Below, one piece after another: positions 1 to 5,726 of a stretch of 10,040 nt of DNA; position 1 is the stretch's first letter, and each line of letters begins with the position of its first letter. Under the pieces are notes generated by a model. The model made no database searches. It had not been told where the DNA came from and saw only the letters and a list, made by a program, of their open reading frames with translations. This stretch comes from Bacteroidota bacterium (GTDB lineage: Bacteria > Bacteroidota > Bacteroidia > Chitinophagales > Chitinophagaceae): assembly GCA_023426425.1 (NCBI GenBank), contig JAFAAT010000317.1:1-10040 (forward strand), written 5' to 3'. The position numbers and the translations under genes were made by a program.

Positions 1-66
1 TTAGTGGACGAAGACTCGAAAGAAAGAAGAAATGAGAACGAACTGGATACCAAGGGGACGCCCTAA
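1..66 (+). CDS. C-terminal end of an unidentified plus-strand protein (partial)
   Basis: Frame 1 of the plus strand is open from the first base to a TAA at 64-66. It gives a 21-residue tail starting LVDEDSKERRNENELD that is very rich in charged residues, as is typical of a disordered C-terminus. Its stop lies seven bases before the stop of the minus-strand glycosyltransferase, so the two would be convergent genes. Only the end is visible and no family can be recognised. A stretch this short could be open by chance. The hydrophilic composition and the tight convergent fit are the only support. Confidence 0.4.
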   Translation, partial: LVDEDSKERRNENELDTKGTP

Positions 67-72
67 GGAAAG

Positions 73-106
73 ATCAGGAGCCGGCGTTGTATAGCTTGCT
101 CCTGAT
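73..106. terminator. Candidate bidirectional hairpin between convergent genes
   Basis: A perfect 9-base inverted repeat pairs ATCAGGAGC (73-81) with GCTCCTGAT (98-106) around a 16-base loop. It covers the last codons and stop of the minus-strand glycosyltransferase and begins six bases after the stop of the putative plus-strand gene. On the minus strand it is followed by the pyrimidine-rich CTTTCCTT. On the plus strand there is no U-run. The long loop and weak U-tract make it a modest terminator candidate. Confidence 0.35.
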
Positions 107-823
107 GATTCCCCATTTATGTAGTCTGTGAGTGATTGACACCCGTAATACGCCTAAGCCATACTTCATGCTTCGGCTGAAGTTGATGCTGGATGCTTCC
201 TCGAAATATTTTGTGGGGCAGGTGACTTCTGCTATTTCAAAACCATTCATGAAGATTTGAGAGATCATTTCGTTATCGAAAACGAAATCGTCACTGTTGT
301 GGGTGAAGTCGATGGAGCGGATAACTTCGGCTGAGAATGCGCGATAACCCGTGTGGTACTCGCTGAGTTTTTGCCCAATGAGAATGTTCTCGAAAAGAGT
401 GAGCATTCTGTTGAAGATGTATTTGTACATAGGCATTCCTCCTATGAGTGCACCTTTACCAAGGATTCTTGATCCGAAGCAGACGGGATATACATCGTAA
501 GCGCTGACTCCGGCCATTGCATGAATGAGCTTTGGCGTGTATTGATAGTCGGGGTGGAGCATGACGACTATATCTGCACCTAATTCCAGCGCTTTTTTGT
601 AGCAGCTCTTTTGGTTACCACCGTATCCTTTATTTTGCTCATGGATGACGACGTGTCTGATGCCCAGGCGTTCTGCCTCAGCCACGGTATTGTCAGGGCT
701 ATTGTCATCTACAAGCACTACATCATCGACGATGTCGAATGGAATTTCCTTGTAGGTGCGTTCAAGCGTTAGTCCTGCTTTGTAAGCGGGAAGCACAACG
801 ACAATTTTCTGTCCATTTAGCAT
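74..823 (-). CDS. Family 2 glycosyltransferase, dolichol-phosphate mannosyltransferase-like
   Basis: This 249-residue protein transfers a sugar from a nucleotide-sugar donor to a lipid or glycan acceptor. Donor and acceptor cannot be read from sequence. The GT-A fold is clear. A beta strand IVVVLPAY lies at residues 7-14, and the nucleotide-binding LVDDNSPDNT at 37-46. NKGYGGN follows at 64-70, and HPDYQY (90-95) sits where the metal-binding DxD-type motif is found. EYHTGYRAFS (155-164) and DDFVFDNEM (178-186) follow, as in polyprenyl-phosphate glycosyltransferases related to DPM1. There is no C-terminal membrane pair, so the protein is probably a soluble or peripheral enzyme on the cytoplasmic face. 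The ATG at 821-823 is the only reasonable start, because the next Met is residue 88. The gene lies 43 bases downstream of the thioesterase gene on the same strand but has its own candidate -7 element. Confidence 0.9.
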   Translation of the reverse strand: MLNGQKIVVVLPAYKAGLTLERTYKEIPFDIVDDVVLVDDNSPDNTVAEAERLGIRHVVIHEQNKGYGGNQKSCYKKALELGADIVVMLHPDYQYTPKLIHAMAGVSAYDVYPVCFGSRILGKGALIGGMPMYKYIFNRMLTLFENILIGQKLSEYHTGYRAFSAEVIRSIDFTHNSDDFVFDNEMISQIFMNGFEIAEVTCPTKYFEEASSINFSRSMKYGLGVLRVSITHRLHKWGIIRSKLYNAGS

Positions 824-830
824 TGGAGCG

Positions 831-838
831 CAAAGATA
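831..838 (-). promoter_or_regulatory. Candidate -7 promoter element before the glycosyltransferase
   Basis: The minus strand reads TATCTTTG, a perfect match to the Bacteroidota -7 consensus TAnnTTTG. It ends only seven bases before the ATG at 823, so a normal start of transcription would fall at or next to the A of the ATG and give a leaderless message. No TTG -33 element is visible 17-23 bases upstream, so use of the site is uncertain. Confidence 0.4.
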
Positions 839-866
839 GTTGAACCTTAATTAATTATCTCGTAGG

Positions 867-1355
867 TCACTGGCCCACTTTGTAGTCGTCTCCTTTAGGT
901 TTCATTCCCGTGACGATGAGATTACTACTGGCTTTGCCCAGGAGGTGACCTTGCATATTCAGGACAGTACATTCAACGTGAATGATCTTTTTACCTGCGC
1001 GTATGATTTCGGCTGTGGCTTTTAGTCTTTCGCCTTCGGCTATTGCGTAGAGGAAGTCGACGTTGAGGTTGAGGGATGTGTAATGATTCTCTGTATCCAG
1101 GCTGATAACTGCCCAGCCGATTACTTCGTCCATGACGAGGGCCATCATACCACCGTGTATGTTGCCGTAGGGGTTGGTCATTTCGGGTTTGACGGTGAGA
1201 GAGATAGTGGCCTTACCTTTTTCTATGGAGTCGAGGGTAAACTGAAGCCAGTTTCCTGCAGGGGAACGGGATTCGGTCACGAGCTTGCCTTCGAAAACTC
1301 TTTTCACGTATTGGAGGATGGTTTCTCCAGGATTGATATGGGGTCGTTGCGTCAT
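867..1355 (-). CDS. PaaI-family hotdog-fold thioesterase
   Basis: This 162-residue protein is predicted to hydrolyse acyl-CoA thioesters in the cytoplasm. The substrate is not predictable; family members act on aromatic or medium-chain acyl-CoAs. The signature NPYGNIHGGMMALVMDE spans residues 61-77. It includes the HGG turn (67-69) and the acidic residue (D76) on the long hotdog helix that position the thioester and catalytic water in this family. The following strands SLNLNVDFLYAIAEGERLKATAEIIRAGKKIIHVECTV (94-131) match the standard second half of the fold. The length is normal for a single-hotdog subunit that works as a dimer or tetramer. The ATG at 1353-1355 is preceded by purine-rich AGAAGAAGAA, a plausible ribosome-binding region, and a -7 promoter match lies about 45 bases upstream. 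It may be co-transcribed with the glycosyltransferase downstream. Confidence 0.88.
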   Translation of the reverse strand: MTQRPHINPGETILQYVKRVFEGKLVTESRSPAGNWLQFTLDSIEKGKATISLTVKPEMTNPYGNIHGGMMALVMDEVIGWAVISLDTENHYTSLNLNVDFLYAIAEGERLKATAEIIRAGKKIIHVECTVLNMQGHLLGKASSNLIVTGMKPKGDDYKVGQ

Positions 1356-1399
1356 TTAGATTTCTTCTTCTATTCTAGTTACTGAAGTTGGATAAAAGG

Positions 1400-1407
1400 C
1401 AAAGGTA
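1400..1407 (-). promoter_or_regulatory. Candidate -7 promoter element before the thioesterase
   Basis: The minus strand reads TACCTTTG, a perfect TAnnTTTG match. It ends 44 bases before the ATG at 1355, so the predicted 5' leader is about 37 bases and contains the purine-rich AGAAGAAGAA tract. No TTG is visible at -33, because the DNA upstream on this strand is the C/A-rich complement of the repeat cluster. Confidence 0.45.
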
Positions 1408-1470
1408 AGGGGTGGTAAGGGTGTGTTTTTGTTGTTTCGTGTTTTTGTTTTTTTTGGGGCGAGTATTAAA

Positions 1471-1535
1471 AGTTACACAGAGCGACACTGAGGCGAGGGC
1501 TCTGGCGGCTGGAGGTTTGAGGAGATACGCAGAGG
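1471..1535 (+). repeat. Repeat core, copy 1
   Basis: This is a G-rich core beginning AGTTACACAGAG and ending GATACGCAGAGG. Its first 23 bases match copy 2 at 18 positions by eye. The internal GGCTCTGGCGGCTGGAGG aligns with GGCGCTGGCGACCTGAGG in copy 2. Confidence 0.65.
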
Positions 1536-1612
1536 TCCGGCGCTAGTGATTGAGGTTTTTTTGTTGTTTTGTGTTTTTGTTTTTTGGGCGGGAGGGAGTT
1601 AAGGAGGTTTTT

Positions 1613-1644
1613 TCGTGTTTTCGTGTTTTCGTGTCTTTGTGTTT
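1613..1644 (+). repeat. Four tandem 8-base units (TCGTGTTT)
   Basis: Four contiguous octamers read TCGTGTTT, TCGTGTTT, TCGTGTCT and TTGTGTTT, then break down into TCGAGAGG. The block sits in the T-rich half of the second composite repeat. The strict period suggests slippage or amplification of a short unit. Confidence 0.8.
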
Positions 1645-1669
1645 TCGAGAGGTGAGTGAGAGGAGTTAA

Positions 1670-1733
1670 AGTCACACGGAGGGACGCGGAGGCTTAGGCG
1701 CTGGCGACCTGAGGGTGGAGGAGAGCCGCAGAG
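1670..1733 (+). repeat. Repeat core, copy 2
   Basis: This is the longest and most regular core, beginning AGTCACACGGAGGGACG and ending GAGAGCCGCAGAG. Its first 23 bases match copy 3 at 19 positions and copy 1 at 18. It starts 199 bases after copy 1. Confidence 0.65.
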
Positions 1734-1789
1734 TTGTTAGTGTTTTTTGTGTTTTTGTGTTTTTGAGAGGTTGAGTGTGAGAGAGTAAA

Positions 1790-1812
1790 AGTCACAGAGA
1801 GGGTCGCAGAGG
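1790..1812 (+). repeat. Repeat core, copy 3 (truncated)
   Basis: Only the leading 23 bases of the core are recognisable, beginning AGTCACAGAGAGGG. Similarity then stops and the sequence runs into the hairpin terminator at 1835. It starts 120 bases after copy 2. Confidence 0.6.
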
Positions 1813-1834
1813 AGGGAGTTCATGGTTGAAATGA

Positions 1835-1869
1835 AAAGAGGTTGTCTCGGAGTGTGAGACAACCTCTTT
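1835..1869 (-). terminator. Intrinsic terminator of the T9SS-exported protein gene
   Basis: A perfect 14-base inverted repeat (1835-1848 with 1856-1869) encloses a 7-base loop. Read on the minus strand, it begins 21 bases after the stop codon at 1891 and is followed by TTTTCATTTC, giving a short U-run. The stem includes GAGGTTGTCTC pairing with GAGACAACCTC. This is the strongest terminator-like structure in the window. It also separates this gene from the repeat cluster. Confidence 0.85.
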
Positions 1870-1890
1870 GGTAACTAAATCTCTATTGTA

Positions 1891-3648
1891 CTATCTGGTC
1901 ACCTGTAGTGGCTTGTAGATGCTGCCGTTTTTGGTGAAGACACGGATGATATAGTTGCCCGCGGCCAGATCATGAATGTTGATTGTTGTTTTGGCAGATG
2001 CAGGGCGATATGTGGCAACGAGGCTACCTGTGAGGCTGACAATCTGAAGTTCATTGATTGATAGTTTGCCTGCGTCGACAGTTATTTGCGCGGTGGCAGG
2101 GTTTGGATAGATTAAAACATTGTCTGAGGAGCCAGACAGATTTTGTACTGAGGTTGGTACGTTTCTGCCGACCGTATCACTGCCGCAGGTATTTGTGACT
2201 ATCAACATCACATCCAGCGCTACATCGATTTCGTTTGCGAACGTATGCACCGGATTGGGAAGTGTTGAGGTATTGCCGTCGCCGAAGTCCCAAAACCAGG
2301 TATCGACATTCTGTGCGTTGCTGCCTGTAAAATGGTAGGTGTTGGCCATTCTTACGTAGGAGATACCATTTACTTTGGGCATGGGGGCGATCGTCACCTC
2401 AACAGTATCCGTGGCGACACAGTATTTGTCAACGACTACCCAGTAGGTTCCTGACTGATTGAGGATGGTTATGACCTGGGTTGAATCGCCATTACTCCAT
2501 GTGTACTCTCCGCCGGGATTACCTGCGTTTAATATCAAGGGAATAGACTCGCAGAAACTTGTATCGTTACCCAGGTTTACCACAGGAGGTGGCCCAATAG
2601 CTGCGTGGGCAGCTGCTCTGCTGCTTTCGCAGCCGTTTGTGGTGGATGAGACATACATAGTGGTGTCCTGGGTCAGGGAAGGGAAGTTGACGCTGGTGCC
2701 CGTATGCACTAAGGTTCCGCCTGAAGATGCAGAATACCACTTATACTGCGAGCCTATCTGTGCGTCGACTGTTACGAGAGCGTTGTTACCCATGCACACA
2801 GTATCGGAGAAGACAGTTGGAGCTGCGACTGGCGGCAGCACCGTGAAGAACACGTTGCCTGTTGTATCGTTGGAAACATCCTGATCATTGGCAAGATGAG
2901 TATATCCGATGACATCGTAATTGCCGGGTTGTGGATTAATTGTGCCGACGACAATCGAGTCAATCATGTTAGGGGTGAGGTTGCCGGTATATACAGCTGA
3001 TATTGTGCCGCTGCCAGCGGGACCAGAATAGGCTGCAGAGACTGGGAAATTAGACTGGGCTGCACTACCTGAGTTGTAAAGCCTAACCTTTACCTGAGTA
3101 CCGCCGAAACATTGCTGGGCGTTTCCTGCAGGCTGAAGAATTGCCTGCGCGCTGACGTCGTTTGGATAGGCTGGCCCATATATCTGGATTTCCCCGTGAT
3201 TTGGATTGCTGGAGCCTGCGACATTACTAAGTCTGATTTTGGTTGTTGATACCGGGGTAAACACTACTGAATCGACAATGGGAGCAGCAGTATTGTTATA
3301 GGTCATTATATTGACATAGGCGCTGCCATTCCAATATTGCACAGTGCAGGTAGTCATAGGTCGATTCTGTTTCCAGAACTTTATTTTAGCCACAGACTGT
3401 GGAGAAGTCCAGGTAAACTCGATCCAACCATTAGTACTTACCCAGCCCCATTGGTAGGTTCCGGTGGTTCCTGGTGGCGGTATCACGTTGTTATTATAAA
3501 GTTCGGGGCCATAGCCTAAAGCAGAATTACCGCCACCGCTGTGGGTAGCTACTGCGCTCAGTGCAATATTTACTGCCTGTGCATGGCTGATGAAGGGAAT
3601 TGACGCAAAAGACAACAAAAATAAGAGGCTTGTAATGGTTCTTTTCAT
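1891..3648 (-). CDS. Secreted multidomain protein with discoidin, Ig-like and PKD modules and a T9SS sorting tail
   Basis: This 585-residue protein is predicted to leave the cell through the type IX secretion system. A Sec signal peptide covers about residues 1-24 (basic start, hydrophobic LLFLLSFASIPF, cleavage near SHAQA). Residues about 26-158 resemble a discoidin/F5-8C carbohydrate-binding module, with WIEFTW, IKFWKQNR and a closing GEIQIYG. About 162-270 look like a CARDB-type beta sandwich. About 273-350 and 357-420 are Ig-like repeats of the kind common in Bacteroidota surface proteins (YKWYSASSGG, YTWSNGDST). A PKD domain with WFWDFGDGN occupies about 425-495. The last 75 residues (IYPNPATAQITV, LQIVSLTG, LAAGNYIIRV) are a type A T9SS C-terminal domain, normally cleaved on export. 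There is no catalytic domain, so a binding or adhesin role is inferred; the ligand is unknown. The ATG at 3648 fits the signal peptide. The gene ends at a strong hairpin. Confidence 0.9.
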   Translation of the reverse strand: MKRTITSLLFLLSFASIPFISHAQAVNIALSAVATHSGGGNSALGYGPELYNNNVIPPPGTTGTYQWGWVSTNGWIEFTWTSPQSVAKIKFWKQNRPMTTCTVQYWNGSAYVNIMTYNNTAAPIVDSVVFTPVSTTKIRLSNVAGSSNPNHGEIQIYGPAYPNDVSAQAILQPAGNAQQCFGGTQVKVRLYNSGSAAQSNFPVSAAYSGPAGSGTISAVYTGNLTPNMIDSIVVGTINPQPGNYDVIGYTHLANDQDVSNDTTGNVFFTVLPPVAAPTVFSDTVCMGNNALVTVDAQIGSQYKWYSASSGGTLVHTGTSVNFPSLTQDTTMYVSSTTNGCESSRAAAHAAIGPPPVVNLGNDTSFCESIPLILNAGNPGGEYTWSNGDSTQVITILNQSGTYWVVVDKYCVATDTVEVTIAPMPKVNGISYVRMANTYHFTGSNAQNVDTWFWDFGDGNTSTLPNPVHTFANEIDVALDVMLIVTNTCGSDTVGRNVPTSVQNLSGSSDNVLIYPNPATAQITVDAGKLSINELQIVSLTGSLVATYRPASAKTTINIHDLAAGNYIIRVFTKNGSIYKPLQVTR

Positions 3649-3870
3649 ATCCAGATCTGTAATGGTATTGCCAATTTAGCTTTTTTCCTTCAGATTCATG
3701 CCTATAAGTTGTATGTAATATATCCGAAACGGTATCCGAATGATAAACACAGGTGTACAATAACTCAGCAGAGGCATAGGTTTAGCGGGGAATACCAGTT
3801 GTGTGTTTATGCTGCTGAATCTGCCGGGGATTGCAAAGAAAACGCTCCAGATTTCGGAAGGTTATAAGAC
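3649..3870. other. Intergenic region upstream of the T9SS-protein gene
   Basis: These 222 bases separate two minus-strand genes. I see no gene, RNA or strong terminator here. The minus strand has TAAATTGG (3671-3678), one mismatch from the -7 consensus, 22 bases before the ATG at 3648, without a clear -33 element. A direct repeat TATCCGAA occurs at 3721-3728 and 3733-3740, twelve bases apart. A 9-base inverted repeat ATAAACACA / TGTGTTTAT (3743-3751, 3802-3810) encloses a 50-base interval. These could be regulator sites, but none is recognised. Confidence 0.5.
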
Positions 3871-5070
3871 TTACTCTTCAGAGTCAAACCCTGCATCAAC
3901 AGGAACGCCCTTGGTAAGAGCATATACTACCTTAGCCTGTTTGTAGATGTTATTGTTATACTTGTTTCCGAGAACGATGATGGTCAGGTTCTCTTCGATG
4001 AACCGATAGAATACAGTGTTGTTGCCGTGCCACCAGCCGTTGTGGTAGATCACTTTTTTACCGCTGGGGTAGCAAAGCATGCGCCAGCCCAGGCCATAGT
4101 TCCGCAGCCCCGGCTTTTCGAAAGAGCAGGGACGATAGGCCAACTCTAAAGTTTCGGGTTTTAAAAGCTTGTTTTGATAGAATGACTGGTCCCACCGATA
4201 CATATCACGCGGCGTGCTGAAAATGCCTTTGTCTCCTGCGACACCGTCGGCATAGTTATTTGGCCACCTACTCCAGTTATAGCGGTAATTATAGGTTGCA
4301 TTTGGAGGCAGACCTGCGGAAGGGTAATAAACAAAAGTGTTGCTCATGCCGAGAGGTTCAAATATGTACTCGCGCATGAAATCGCCGAACTTCATTTCTG
4401 TGACCCGCTCTACGACGCTCGCCAAAATTGCGTAATTACTGTTGCTATACTTGAACCTGGTATCTGGTGTGAACTCCAGCTTAGGTTTATGCCTGCTCAT
4501 AAGCCTTACAACGTCATCGTTTGAGATCGGAGTGTTTTGATCCCTGATAATTGTTGAGGGCCATTTTTGATAATCCAGTACACCTGAACGATGATTCAAA
4601 AGCATCTTTACCGTGATGTTTGGGTATGGGAATTCGGGAATATAGTTTGTTACAGGATGATCAATATTGAGGTAGTTGTGCTGATGAAGGAACAATACTG
4701 CGGTGCCGGTAAAAGTTTTTGAAATGGATGCGAGTTGGATTGCGGAATTAGGCTGGAGTTTGATACCTGTTTCCTTATTGCCTACTCCGAAATAGCGTTC
4801 GTACAATATTTTTCCTTCTTTGCCAACGAGCACACTGCCATTGAAACCGCCTCGTACCTGAATACGATAAAAGGAATCCAGGCTTTTGATTATGCGCTTG
4901 TGTTCAGGAGTAGTGGTGTCTGCATAAACCAGTGGCATGGGGGTGATTAACTTGCCGGGCTCGTCATGAAATCGTGGCCCTGCATTCACTGGCTCCGTAT
5001 TCGAGTGACATGCCATAAAGCATACCGAAAAGAATACGAAAGCAACGACTGACTGAACGGTTCTAAACAT
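3871..5070 (-). CDS. Lipoprotein serine hydrolase, class C beta-lactamase-like fold
   Basis: This is a 399-residue serine hydrolase of the beta-lactamase/D-alanyl-D-alanine peptidase/esterase superfamily. Three active-site motifs are intact: the SISK catalytic tetrad (S115, K118), YSN (Y208, N210) and HNG (343-345). LNHRSGVLDY (158-167) and the C-terminal NYGLGWRM (324-331) are also typical. Known members cleave peptidoglycan peptides, D-amino acid peptides, esters or beta-lactams, and the substrate here cannot be inferred. The N-terminus (FRTVQSVVAFVFFSVCFMAC) is a lipoprotein signal ending at Cys21, so the protein is probably anchored in the envelope. The reading frame extends to a GTG at 5091, but I chose the ATG at 5070. 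It gives a compact lipoprotein signal, and a perfect -7 promoter element occupies 5091-5098, which overlaps the GTG. The gene appears to be transcribed on its own. Confidence 0.88.
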   Translation of the reverse strand: MFRTVQSVVAFVFFSVCFMACHSNTEPVNAGPRFHDEPGKLITPMPLVYADTTTPEHKRIIKSLDSFYRIQVRGGFNGSVLVGKEGKILYERYFGVGNKETGIKLQPNSAIQLASISKTFTGTAVLFLHQHNYLNIDHPVTNYIPEFPYPNITVKMLLNHRSGVLDYQKWPSTIIRDQNTPISNDDVVRLMSRHKPKLEFTPDTRFKYSNSNYAILASVVERVTEMKFGDFMREYIFEPLGMSNTFVYYPSAGLPPNATYNYRYNWSRWPNNYADGVAGDKGIFSTPRDMYRWDQSFYQNKLLKPETLELAYRPCSFEKPGLRNYGLGWRMLCYPSGKKVIYHNGWWHGNNTVFYRFIEENLTIIVLGNKYNNNIYKQAKVVYALTKGVPVDAGFDSEE

Positions 5071-5090
5071 CAATGTAACTAATAAGCCCA

Positions 5091-5098
5091 CAAAAATA
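5091..5098 (-). promoter_or_regulatory. Candidate -7 promoter element before the serine hydrolase
   Basis: The minus strand reads TATTTTTG, a perfect TAnnTTTG match. It ends 20 bases before the ATG at 5070, so transcription should begin near 5084 with a leader of about 13 bases. It overlaps the alternative GTG at 5091, which argues against that start. No TTG is seen at the usual -33 spacing. Confidence 0.5.
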
Positions 5099-5135
5099 AC
5101 TTTTCACACCTTTAATACCGAGCCTCACTTCCGGC

Positions 5136-5726
5136 TTATCCATTACTTAGTTCAACTTTAACAAAGTGAACCATATCATCCATCAAGTCGTAATAACACT
5201 GTGCCAAATGATAATAATGTCCTACAAAAATATTGTAGGCTTCCTGAGGATCAGCCATGTGTTTAGCTCTTCGCTGCAGACCATGCAATGCGCGTTTTGC
5301 TCCCTGCAGCGTGCGGTAATTGTACAGCCAGTTCTCGCGGCGCATGTACTCGAAATAACTTGCGAAAGCTGGGGGGAAATAAGAGGCATTCACTGCCGCG
5401 GCTTCGTAAGTCTTCTGTGTAAATTCTAGTAAAGAAGATGCAGATGGAAAATACTTTGCATCATTTGCGAGGAAGTGATCATAGAGGCTATCCATCAGCG
5501 CGCCGGCGTATAGTCCATATGCTTCCCGGAACAATAACTTAGCACGACCTGTGGCCGGGTGATCGTCTGTGAACTGATCAATCTTACGGTGTAAGATGAT
5601 ACCGGCAGCAATGCGATCCGGGTAGTTGTTTAAAGCAAGTTTTCCCTTTACATGGTCGGCAATAAGGTTGCCGGTCAGCAGTTCTCCATCACCAAATGAG
5701 AGCACTGCATGTCCCAGGTAGTTCAT
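5136..5726 (-). CDS. acpH: Acyl carrier protein phosphodiesterase, AcpH-like (DUF479 family)
   Basis: This 196-residue cytoplasmic enzyme is predicted to hydrolyse the phosphodiester bond that holds 4'-phosphopantetheine on holo-ACP, yielding apo-ACP. It therefore opposes ACP synthase in fatty acid metabolism. The N-terminus MNYLGHAVLSFGDGELLTGNLIADHVKG matches the E. coli AcpH pattern (N20, D24). It is followed by HRKIDQFTDDHP (46-57) and MDSLYDHFLA (78-87). The Asp/His residues of these motifs (D24, H46, D50, D79, H84) are the likely metal ligands of this HD-like helical fold. The length equals the family norm. Its ATG shares one base with the TGA of the FUSC gene (TGATG), so the two are probably translationally coupled. 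It is the last gene of the tlpA-FUSC-acpH operon. I see no strong terminator after it, only 37 bases before the next promoter element. Confidence 0.85.
   Translation of the reverse strand: MNYLGHAVLSFGDGELLTGNLIADHVKGKLALNNYPDRIAAGIILHRKIDQFTDDHPATGRAKLLFREAYGLYAGALMDSLYDHFLANDAKYFPSASSLLEFTQKTYEAAAVNASYFPPAFASYFEYMRRENWLYNYRTLQGAKRALHGLQRRAKHMADPQEAYNIFVGHYYHLAQCYYDLMDDMVHFVKVELSNG

Larger units (their letters stand above)
1421..1830. repeat. Intergenic cluster of three degenerate composite repeats
   Basis: This fills most of the 535-base gap between the thioesterase start and the end of the T9SS-exported protein. On the plus strand it is almost entirely G and T with few C. It is built from alternating blocks. 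T-rich blocks of GTGTTTTTG-like units lie at 1421-1470, 1556-1660 and 1741-1765. Each leads through a short GAGAG/GAGTTAAA-like linker into a G-rich core beginning AGTYACA (1471, 1670, 1790). Cores 1 and 2 continue in parallel for about 65 bases, both ending in GAGGAGA..CGCAGAG. Core 3 is cut short after about 23 bases. I see no gene or folded RNA in it. Similar CACGAAAACACGAA-type and CACGGAGG-type intergenic repeats are, from memory, common in several bacterial phyla, with no known function. Confidence 0.75.

Noticed and set aside
1466..1675. 69-codon minus-strand frame in the repeat cluster
   Set aside because: It translates the T-rich and G-rich repeats into low-complexity KTQRHENTKTRK-like text with no domain. 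This is a common artefact of such repeats.
1421..1830. CRISPR array
   Set aside because: The repeated cores are diverged and unevenly spaced (199 and 120 bases), and the intervals are themselves repetitive. There are no unique spacers and no cas genes.
2459..2884. 141-codon plus-strand frame within the T9SS-protein gene
   Set aside because: It is antisense to the Ig-like modules, whose reading frame is continuous with a signal peptide and a T9SS tail.
3743..3818. Riboswitch or pseudoknotted RNA in the 3649-3870 spacer
   Set aside because: The two crossing stems are short (9 and 7 bases) with large loops, and no known riboswitch core is recognisable. They are kept only as a low-interest repeat note.
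5099..5135. Terminator after the ACP phosphodiesterase gene
   Set aside because: The best pairing is four bases (AGCC/GGCT) with no U-run, too weak to call.
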